64,000 nucleotides of DNA, taken from Actinomadura sp. J1-007 (lineage in GTDB: Bacteria > Actinomycetota > Actinomycetes > Streptosporangiales > Streptosporangiaceae). The stretch is taken from the NCBI RefSeq assembly GCF_009793335.1, contig NZ_WING01000003.1:682001-746000 (forward strand), read 5' to 3'. A program made the translations under genes and the position numbers. Positions 8,907 to 15,731 of the stretch are shown here, piece by piece. Position 1 is the first letter of the stretch. The number at the start of each line of letters is the position of its first letter. The notes under the pieces are model-generated. The model was not told the origin of the DNA. It searched no databases and saw only the letters and a list, made by a program, of their open reading frames with translations.

Positions 8907-9843
8907 CTAGCTCGCCGCGTACACCTGCCGGGTCAACGCCGTGACCCGCTTCGCTCCGGCCTCGAAGCCCGACCCCGCCGGCTGGAGTGTCAGAACGACC
9001 ACGATCCGGTCTCCGACGACCCCGGTCGTATGCAGCACGGGCCGTCCGATCCCCAGCGGTGCCGCGACCCTAACCGCGTTCCCCGGCACCGCACCGCGGG
9101 AACGTCGCCGAACCCGGACCACCCCTGCTTGACGGCCGCGTCCCGTCCCAGCCGCGGGATCCCGAAGCTCTGATCGAACCCGTCGGCCCCGCACCGCGTG
9201 GACTTCCGGAGGTACCCCAGAACGACCTTGCCCTCCGGAACCCTCATCAAGTACCGGTAGACCCGGGCCACGTCCCCGCGCTCAGCGCCGTGTACCCCCA
9301 GAACCCGGGCTTGTCCGCCGGCGGCGGCGCCGTGTCCCTCAACCCCACCAGCCGGACCATCCGCTCGATGATCTCCCCGCGCCCGCCCCGCCGCCACAGT
9401 TCGGTGGCCGCCCGGTCATCGCTCGACCGCAGCATCGGCTCCAGCAGCCGCACGTCCCTCTTCCCGCCCCGCAGATGATCGAGCGCGATGAGCAGCTTCA
9501 CCACCGACGCCGACCGGAACACCGCCCGTTCCCGATACCTCAGAACGACCTTCCCCCGCCGCACCACCACGTACCCCGCAGCGACCCCCGCAGGCACCCG
9601 AACGCCCCTCCGCGACGGCCTCACCGCTCCTTGGGAAGGCCGCTCCGAAGCCCGCGCCGACGTCGTCCCCGCCCGCTTGGGCGCCTCGTCCCCGCCCCCG
9701 CACCCGCACACCAGCCCCCGACGAGCACCACGCCCGCCACGAACCCGCGCCCCCATCCCCCACCCGGCACCGCCGCCCCCCAAACCCTGTACGCAGGACC
9801 CTCCAGACTGCGCTAGAGTTATCACGCCTGCTGCGGCGGGCAC
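8907..9843 (-). pseudogene. Decayed class A beta-lactamase-like serine hydrolase
   Basis: The coding sense is split over three frames on the minus strand. Frame one (9843 to about 9275) reads RRGKVVLRYRERAVFRSASVVKLLIALDHL, with the SxxK catalytic motif as SVVK. It ends with GYTALSAG and continues after a one-base shift at the C run 9274-9277 as DVARVYRYLMRVPEGKVVLGYLRKSTRCGADGFDQSFGIP and KQGWSGFGD. A second shift near 9060-9110 leads to VRVAAPLGIGRPVLHTTGVVGDRIVVVLTLQ, ending at 8907. A hydrophobic lipoprotein-like start may sit in yet another frame near 9700-9750. Family knowledge: these are secreted serine hydrolases or penicillin-binding-like proteins. As written the gene cannot make the full protein. 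Confidence 0.75.
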
Positions 9844-9917
9844 CGGGACGTAGCGCAGTTTGGCAGCGCACTTGACTGGGGGTCAAGGGGTCGTGGGTTC
9901 AAATCCCGCCGTCCCGA
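9844..9917 (+). tRNA. tRNA-Pro (anticodon GGG)
   Basis: The acceptor stem CGGGACG pairs with CGTCCCG. The anticodon arm CTTGA-CTGGGGG-TCAAG gives anticodon GGG, and the T arm GTGGGTTCAAATCCCGC is canonical. CCA is not encoded. The 3' end is the attachment site of an integrated element (see 9879-9921). Confidence 0.95.
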
Positions 9918-9921
9918 CAGA
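9879..9921 (+). repeat. Left attachment-site repeat (tRNA-Pro 3' end)
   Basis: 43 bases covering the anticodon-loop end through the T arm and acceptor of tRNA-Pro plus AGA are repeated exactly at 13675-13717. This is the standard footprint of site-specific integration into a tRNA gene, with this copy restoring the functional tRNA. Confidence 0.9.
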
Positions 9922-10203
9922 ACAGGAAGCCATGTCGATCACGGAGTAATCCGAGGTCAACAGGGCTTTTGTGTTCCTGGTGGCCGTAGCCGTCATGATC
10001 TAGACGGCCCGGAGCCGGGGACCATCCGGGGACCTACGGGCCCTCAGATGGACGCTCAGAGCCTCTCCGGCCGCGCTGATCGAAGCGGCATCCGGGTGCG
10101 GCGTCCCGCTTCGGGGACGGTTCGATCTTCGGAGCCATCGGTTCGGCCCCTCCGTGAGTCACCAGATGCAGCAGACTTGCGATGCTGGAGCCAGGAGCCC
10201 CGG

Positions 10204-10536
10204 TCAGGCCGACTTGGCCACCGGACCGGCCGTCTTGATCTCCTCCTTGATCTCCTCCGCGCGGAACGCCACGCCGTTGCGCCCATTGGTCGCCCACGGC
10301 AGGGCCTCCAACCTGGACACGGTGACGAACTGTCCCACCTTCACGCTCGGCTTCTCACCCGCCGTGGTGACGGTGATGACCTCGCCGCCGTCGTCGTCCT
10401 GGACGAACACGTGCGTCGACCACATCGGCCGGCCGGTGTTCCGCTCGGTCCGCTGACGACCGTTCTGGTCCGTCTTCTCGACCGGCTCCTTCGACACCAT
10501 GACCTGCTTCGCACTGGTGTCCACGTAGAGCTTCAT
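10204..10536 (-). CDS. SCO3933-like regulatory protein of integrative elements
   Basis: 110 aa from an ATG at 10536 with GGAAGGGGAG upstream. The sequence (MKLYVDTS ... KTDQNGRQ ... VFVQDD ... VTVTT ... KVGQFVTVSRLEALPW ... GVAFRAEEI) matches in style the small SCO3933-family proteins found in actinomycete integrative conjugative elements, next to replication and regulatory genes. Their biochemical role is not well defined; the fold may be a single-strand-binding-like beta barrel (inference). It is divergent from the XRE gene, sharing a palindrome-rich 170-base promoter region. Confidence 0.75.
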   Translation of the reverse strand: MKLYVDTSAKQVMVSKEPVEKTDQNGRQRTERNTGRPMWSTHVFVQDDDGGEVITVTTAGEKPSVKVGQFVTVSRLEALPWATNGRNGVAFRAEEIKEEIKTAGPVAKSA

Positions 10537-10629
10537 CAAGCTCCCCTTCCGATCCAGGGCCGCACCGCCTCTCGGTGCGCTTCCCCTGTGCGTGATCACC
10601 ATGAGACGACACTCACACGTAGACTTGAA

Positions 10630-10690
10630 GGTGTTGTCCGATGCACTCCGTTGCCCAAGGCAACGGGGCAATTGAGGCAACAGCAACACC
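10630..10690. promoter_or_regulatory. Nested palindromes in divergent promoter
   Basis: An inner inverted repeat CCGTTGCC-CAA-GGCAACGG (10648-10666) lies inside an outer pair GGTGTTG (10630-10636) / CAACACC (10684-10690). The region separates the SCO3933-like gene from the XRE regulator. Binding by the XRE protein is a reasonable guess. Confidence 0.4.
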
Positions 10691-10708
10691 GCACGTAAGG
10701 TGACAGGC

Positions 10709-11875
10709 ATGACGGTGTTCGGAGACATGCTGAGGCAACTCCACCAAGAGCGGGAGCTGTCTCTAACGCGTTTGCCCAGTTGGTTCGCTACGACAAGGGC
10801 TATCTCTCCAAACTAGAGACAGGAAAAAACTCCGTCTGAGGACGTGGCTCGCACATGTGACGTAGCCCTGCAAGCCCGAGGTGAGCTGATCTCGGCGGCC
10901 CACGCCGATATTTCGGCAAGTCGTGATCTGCGGCCGTGGCAAACTGCAGAGCTCATAGGCCGGATTCAAAAATCCGACACCGATGCAACCACGTTTGAAG
11001 CACTCAATGCGACTGTGTTTCAACTCGGCTGCGAGTATCCGTACCGCGATGCGGATGATCTCCGAAACGACGCACATGCGTGGCTGCGGCGTATATCCGA
11101 CATGACTCGCAGGCCTGTTTGCCTTAAGGCTCATTCTGAACTTCTCACGGCTACCGGGTGGCTTGCCCTGCTCGTCGGATGCCTGGAATACGACATGGGC
11201 CTTCGAACGGCAGCGGAAGTGACGCGCGCAGCCGCTCACAAGCTCGGAACCGAGGCAGGCAACAACGAGATCATTGGCTGGTCTCATGAAATGTCAGCCT
11301 GGTTTGCGCTAAACCAGGGGCGCTATCGAGACGTCATTTCCGCTGCGTGTGCCACTCAGGATGGTGCCCAAAACCATCCTGTCGTCGTCCAACTCGTCGC
11401 CCAGGAGAGCAAAGCTTTGGCTCGTATGGGCAAGACCGAAGAGTTGCGACAAAGGCTAGAGCATGGTCAAAGCATCCTCAGCAAGTTCCCAGAACCGGAG
11501 AACACGGACAACCACTTCATCGTGGATCCGGCCAAGTGGGACTTCTACGCCACGGATGTTTACCGGCTAGCCGGTGAAGACGCACTTGCCGTAGCCCACG
11601 CCGAAGAAGTCATCGCGTCTGCTACGGCGCCCGATGGTTCCGAGCGTTCACCGATGCGTATGGCCGAAGCGAGACTCACCCTCGGTGTCTCCGCAGCCCG
11701 TGCGGGCGATCTAGAGCGAGCTGTCTCGCTCGGCCAGACTGCTCTAAGCACCAGCCGAAAGTCCCTGCCATCTCTCTTGATGGTCGCCAGTGAACTCGAC
11801 TCCGAGCTGGAGCAGCGGTTCCCCGACGAACCAGCGACTACCGAGTTTCGCGAGGTGCTTCGTTCTCTCGGCTGA
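10709..11875 (+). pseudogene. XRE-type HTH regulator with two compensating frameshifts
   Basis: The ATG at 10709 opens MTVFGDMLRQLHQERELSLTRL. A base appears to be missing at CCC 10775-10777, after which the next frame reads AQLVRYDKGYLSKLETGK, the recognition-helix part of an actinomycete XRE HTH. An extra A in the A6 run 10824-10829 restores the first frame (TPSEDVARTCD), which then stays open to 11875. The first frame hits TAG shortly after the first shift, so an intact protein cannot be read through. The remaining 340 residues are the helical, TPR-like C-terminal domain usual for these regulators (ARMGKTEELRQRLEHGQ, MAEARLTLGVSAARAGDLERAVSLGQTAL). Sequencing error in both runs is an alternative to decay. 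Confidence 0.75.
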
Positions 11876-12279
11876 GCACCAGCCACTGCACCAGAAAGCT
11901 TCGTCCAGGTCCATCCCGCGCTTGCTGCACTGTGCAAACTTTCTGTACGTCTTCAAGGCGGCCCGAGAACCGGGCCGCACGCGCCGCCGACTCGGCGCCT
12001 GGCCCTGACACCTCTGCTCAGGCGCCGGCGACAGGACCAGGCCGGCGCCGGTCGGCAGGCGCGAAAGCATCAGGTACCGCGGGACCGCTCGCAGACGGGT
12101 CCAGTCACACGAGGTTGCGCACTCTGGCCGGGTGCCGCTGGCCGGTTCCCGACTTGCGCGGGACCCCGCGCGGGGCCTCGCGACGGGCCAGTGCGGGCAG
12201 GCAGGTGCCGCCCGTCCGCCGCACCAGGCTACGAGGCCCCGCCCCCACACAAGTCCGGAACCATCCAGCTCCCTATCAA
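11876..12279. other. Convergent intergenic region, nothing recognised
   Basis: About 400 bases between the convergent XRE and RelA/SpoT genes. GC content drops toward the right. I see no gene and no strong terminator. Confidence 0.4.
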
Positions 12280-13278
12280 CTATTGAGAACTGTTATCCAA
12301 CAGTTCTCTATAAGGATTGTAATAAGGATCAAAATCGTCGCTAGGGTCTCTTTTTTCTTGCCTAAATTGAGGATAGATGATCTGGATAACGGTCCGAGCT
12401 ATCCCAACCCCTGTGTATCGATTACCCACTTTAAGCTCGGGAGGATTATCTCGCTCGGACGCTTCGGCCGCCCTTATCCCCTTGAGTAGATCCGATCTCA
12501 ATTGGCCAATTGTTTCATGCATGCCAAGGTGCGCCAACTCTTCCACAAACTCAGACACATCTTTCGTCGGCGAAACATTTCGATCCGGATAAAGCTCGAC
12601 CAATAGCGCGGCTACAGTGTCCGCGTTGAGCTCAACTGTATTGTCCCCGCGCGAAACATCCATCACAGCTACTCGGCGAGACTCTACAGCCTCTTCAAAG
12701 AAGACTTGGAAGTGTTTGTCTGCAACATAAAACAGACCACTCAATGCATGGAAATCTCGCTTTAGATGACTAGGAATACTTGCCTCGCCTTTATAGTCCA
12801 GATAATGCGACACATTAGCCCATGCATCCATCAAAATCGTGCGACATTGGACCTCAAAGACGATTTCCTTGAGATCGTCATACCTTGGTCCGGAATACCT
12901 CTCCGGCAGACCGCATATGTAGTGATGAGACATGTATCCAAACTCCGAGGAATCATCAACACTACCTTCTATTTTATTCTCAGAGCGCAATACCTTGAAA
13001 TTTTGGTGAATTAGGTCATCCAATCGCTTAAGATCGGCAAGAAAGAGGCATACTATGCGAAATCCAACGCAATCTTCGATCTCATTCTGAGGTTGCCTAT
13101 AAGCCTTCCTCTCGATTTTCTCGACAAAACTACTCCTTTCTTTTACTCTACTAGAAATGGAATGAACTTTCAGTGCAGCATCATTGATTGAATGCTCTAG
13201 GATAAAATCAACCTCGATCTTCAGCCTAGAGAAGAGAGGCAAGGTTGAGTCGAACCATTCAATAGCACCGTTGCTCAC
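12280..13278 (-). CDS. RelA/SpoT-domain (p)ppGpp synthetase-like protein
   Basis: 332 aa from a GTG at 13278 (AAAGGCGG upstream); a TTG at 13308 would add 10 residues. Synthetase motifs are present: KIERK (about 54-58), EDCVGFRIV (68-76, the D-x-x-G-x-R core), GYMSHHY (114-120), EVQCRT (142-147), and WANVSHYLDYK (153-163). No HD hydrolase, TGS or ACT domain is present, so it resembles a stand-alone alarmone synthetase. A 170-residue C-terminal part ends in PQFRQEKRDPSDDFDPYYNPY. Codon use is markedly AT-rich (AAA, ATT, TTT common) compared with all chromosomal neighbours, pointing to foreign origin. Family knowledge: small RelA/SpoT enzymes on mobile DNA include growth-arresting toxins and anti-phage effectors, some needing an antitoxin; none is obvious beside it. 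Confidence 0.85.
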   Translation of the reverse strand: MSNGAIEWFDSTLPLFSRLKIEVDFILEHSINDAALKVHSISSRVKERSSFVEKIERKAYRQPQNEIEDCVGFRIVCLFLADLKRLDDLIHQNFKVLRSENKIEGSVDDSSEFGYMSHHYICGLPERYSGPRYDDLKEIVFEVQCRTILMDAWANVSHYLDYKGEASIPSHLKRDFHALSGLFYVADKHFQVFFEEAVESRRVAVMDVSRGDNTVELNADTVAALLVELYPDRNVSPTKDVSEFVEELAHLGMHETIGQLRSDLLKGIRAAEASERDNPPELKVGNRYTGVGIARTVIQIIYPQFRQEKRDPSDDFDPYYNPYRELLDNSSQ

Positions 13279-13674
13279 AGTTTTCCGCCTTTCGTGTACT
13301 GTCCTCAAGTGTTACGCATTCCGCTTCGAGCAGTCTAGCGTGCAGACCGGACTATGAAGGGGCGTCTGACCATTTTTGGCCCGAGGCCAACAGTCTTGAA
13401 CAATTGATGTTCATGTTTCAAGGTGCCGTGTAGCCTGGGACGGACTGGAAAAATCCGTCCTACAGGTTGATCGTGGAAGCCATGCGATGCCACGCGCAGC
13501 GAACATGACCCCGTCTTATGCTGCGGACAGGTACCTCACTGTCCTGACCTCAACGCCGGGGACCACGCAGGGACCACACACTATGCCTCACGGCGAACAC
13601 GCCCCCGATCACAGCACTTCGCACACACGTTCGAAAGTTATTCTGAGCTGCGCCGACCGCTCCCCCGCCGTCCT
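13279..13674. other. Promoter side of RelA/SpoT gene up to right att
   Basis: No convincing gene. A short stem-loop (GGACGGA / TCCGTCC around an A-rich loop, about 13440-13463) is visible. A short antitoxin-like frame was sought but not found with a credible start. Confidence 0.4.
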
Positions 13675-13717
13675 GGGGTCAAGGGGTCGTGGGTTCAAAT
13701 CCCGCCGTCCCGACAGA
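13675..13717 (+). repeat. Right attachment-site repeat (tRNA-Pro 3' half)
   Basis: Exact 43-base copy of 9879-9921. There is no tRNA 5' half here, so this is the distal attachment repeat. It is followed by the tRNA-type terminator at 13729-13767. Confidence 0.9.
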
Positions 13718-13728
13718 GATGTACCAGC

Positions 13729-13767
13729 TAAGAGGCCGTTTCCTCCCCACGGAGGACCGGCCTCTTG
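13729..13767 (+). terminator. Stem-loop following the right att
   Basis: AAGAGGCCG ... CGGCCTCTT arms with an inner TCCTC/GAGGA pairing form a strong hairpin ending in TT. It probably was the tRNA-Pro terminator before integration separated it from the gene. Confidence 0.65.
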
Positions 13768-14102
13768 ATCGTTAGTTAGCCGTTCGTTAGCGAACTCAGC
13801 CGCCCCTGGCGGCACTCGCCCGGTTCACACGGGACCAGAAGAACCGGCCCCGGCCCGCTCCAGCCCACCAGATGTTCACACTCCCGGTCCCACCGCTCCC
13901 CCATGATCCTCACCGATCCGGAGCACCATCGGAGCCCGAGGCCGGACGACCCCGGCCCCAGCGCCGTCGCCGCGAGCGACGAGCCCACGTCCCGCCGCGA
14001 GTAGCCAGTTCATTCGCCACCAGCGCCAGCGGCGCATCTAGCGGCGTTCAAACCCGCCGACAGTCGCTTCTCCGCAAGCTTCGGAGACATCCAGCCCGGC
14101 CA
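13768..14102. other. Scar region between att and excisionase-like fragment
   Basis: About 335 bases without a recognisable gene. It begins with GTTCGTTAGCGAAC, partly mirrored at 23344-23354 (CTCGCTAACGA), which may be traces of a separate recombination. Confidence 0.35.
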
Positions 14103-14385
14103 CTACCGAGACCCCCCGTTGCCGCCGAGAATCCTTCGCAGGCAGCTGCCCCGGCCGGGAGCAGCTGGGGCGGCGACCATCAGAGGGAGCAAATGCTCCT
14201 CCCGGTCTTCCTCAGCATCGAGCAGGGCTCGAAGAGCTGCGGTGGGAACTCGGTTACAGGTACCGATTCGAATGACCTTGCAGGGGAAGTCTCCGTGTTT
14301 TGCGAGGTGGTAGGCGTACGTGCGAGGGAGACCGAGCGCACGGGCGGCCCGCGGCGGGCGCTGACTGGAGATCTCGGCGACTCCC
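14103..14385 (-). pseudogene. Excisionase-like HTH fragment
   Basis: On the minus strand one frame, lacking a start codon, reads ARALGLPRTYAYHLAKHGDF then PCKVIRIGTCNRVPTAALRA before LLDAEEDREEHLLPLMVA and a stop at 14103-14105. The pattern (A-x-x-LG-x-x-R-x-x-AY-x-L-A-x-x-G-x-FPC-x-VIR-x-G) is that of HTH_17/Xis proteins in actinomycete integrative elements. It abuts the truncated pglZ, suggesting a deletion joined the two. Downstream, where an integrase would be expected, no such gene is readable. Confidence 0.55.
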
Positions 14386-14835
14386 GGCGAACGCGGAGCA
14401 GTCGGAGGACTCGGCGTCCAGCAGAACGTCGATCAGCCACGGTTCCTGGCGGATGCGCGGGTCGAGGTCCGCCGCGCCGAACCGCTGCTTGGCTATCTCC
14501 GCCCGGTCGACGCTGAGCGCGCGGCGGCCGAGGGCGTGGGCGCGCAGGTCCGCGCCAAGCTGGTGGTCGTCCACTCCGGTAGTAACGACGGGGATGGCCT
14601 TGGAGCCGTCGCCGTTACCGGAGGTGTGTTTCTCCCATGCGTTAATGACGCCGAGAACGGACGTCTGGTCGCTCACCCGGACGCGACGCTGCCGCTCACC
14701 GAACCGGATGCCGAACTCGGTGGAGCGCCGTCCCGGTACCTGCCGTGGACGACGACGAGCCTGGCGGGTGTCGCCGGCGTTCCTCCTCGGCAGTTCGATG
14801 TCGAGCAACGCCTCCAGCACCCGCCGATGTATCAC
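14386..14835 (-). pseudogene. pglZ: pglZ remnant (BREX type 2), N-terminal part
   Basis: About 140 residues readable from 14835: LEALLDIELP, TEFGIRFGERQRRVRVSDQT, SVLGVINAWEKH, VVTTGVDDHQLGADLRAHAL, and QRFGAADLDPRIRQEPWLID. This order matches the N-terminal region of the PglZ phosphatase-domain protein of the Pgl/BREX-2 anti-phage system. The rest (a full PglZ is several times longer) is missing, replaced by an excisionase-like fragment. The start overlaps closely with the end of the pglY remnant, preserving the pglY-pglZ operon order. Recognition is by memory of family sequence, not by a search. Confidence 0.7.
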
Positions 14836-14847
14836 GGGGGGGCGTGC

Positions 14848-15637
14848 TCACCTGCCAGGCGCTTCGTCGCCGCCGTCGGCGCGTTCTCCGTCGGCACCGT
14901 CGGAGGAGCCTGCCCCGGCGGGCTGCCAGGCGATGTCGATGGGCACGCCCGGGTTGGCCGCGGCGAACGCCCGGATTTCCGCCTGGATCTCCGCGACGGC
15001 TTCGCTAAGCGCGTGTTCGAGGTGTGTCGGCTCGACGCGCCTGCGCCCATGACTGGGTGGGCTTCCGGCGGGCGTTCGCGGCTGCGGCACGCTCGTTCGC
15101 CGCCTCCAGCACGGGCGGGAGAGTCTGGACGAACTCGTCCGCCCGCGCCGCCCTGGTGACATCCTGCACGAGCCGTTCGGCGCGTGCGCCGACAGAGTCT
15201 CCGCGGCCAGCGAAGGCGGCGACGCCGTCCAGCACTCCCCATTGGACGCCTTCGAGGCAGCGCAGCACGGCCGAGGCGGAGACGAGGGCGGATGCGAGCT
15301 CCTGGTCGGAGATGTCGTAGTCGGCGTCCGCGAGGGCTTGGACGAGGGGGGTGCGCGTGAAGCACGGTTATGAAGTGACTCTTACCGGAGCCGAACGACC
15401 CGTGCAGGTAGGCGGCGTTCGACTTGCCACCCCGCACCGGCGCCTTCACCAGGCTCAGCGAGTCGCGGAAGCCTTGCTTGAGCTGGTCGGTGACGACGTA
15501 CTCGTCGATGCGCTGGTCGGCCTCGTCGAACCCGCCGGTCAGCTCGGCCTTGTAGTCACCGGCGAGGACCTCTTCGGGGATGTCCAGGACGTCCCGCAGG
15601 TACAGTTCCGCCGCTCGTCGACTCCCCTCGGCTCACC
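14848..15637 (-). pseudogene. pglY: pglY remnant (BREX type 2) with internal deletion and shifts
   Basis: The 5' part reads LRDVLDIPEEVLAGDYKAEL, DQRIDEYVVTDQLKQGFRDS and KSNAAYLHGSFGSGKSHFI, whose P-loop GSFGSGKSH is the hallmark of the PglY/BrxC ATPase N terminus. A frameshift in a C run near 15350 leads to LVQALADADYDISDQELASAL, then a further shift near 15030 to VEPTHLEHALSEAVAEIQAE and AFAAANPGVPIDIAWQPAG, a C-terminal PglY-like end with a stop at 14848. At about 260 codons against about 1200 in the family, most of the middle is gone. The start near 15637 (GTG) needs another one-base shift. Non-functional. Confidence 0.72.
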
Positions 15638-15731
15638 TGCGCGCACACCCCTGCCGCGCGGGGCCGTCCCGAGCCCCGCGCCCGATTCCAGGTCACCCGC
15701 CCACCTGCCGGACCTGACTGGCCGAAGCCGG

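Larger units (their letters stand above)
9922..13674. mobile_element. 3.8 kb tRNA-Pro-integrated element, no integrase
   Basis: The interval between the two 43-bp repeats holds an SCO3933-like protein (minus), a damaged XRE regulator (plus) and a RelA/SpoT-domain gene (minus), with GC content visibly lower than the flanks from about 10.7 kb onward. No integrase, excisionase, replication or transfer gene is recognisable inside. It is either a deletion remnant of an actinomycete integrative conjugative element or a cargo segment mobilised by an integrase encoded elsewhere. Two integrase remnants lie 9-11 kb further right. Confidence 0.7.

Noticed and set aside
9844..9917. Possible second complete tRNA at the right att (13675-13717)
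   Set aside because: Only the 3' half is repeated; no D arm or 5' acceptor strand precedes it, so no tRNA can fold.
13279..13674. Possible antitoxin gene beside the RelA/SpoT protein
   Set aside because: Frames in this stretch lack a believable start and protein-like composition, so no antitoxin is claimed.
13609..13815. Minus-strand frame containing SGRRDLNPRPLDP
   Set aside because: This peptide is the well-known translation of a tRNA T-arm/acceptor segment. Here it comes from the half-tRNA att repeat, not from a gene.
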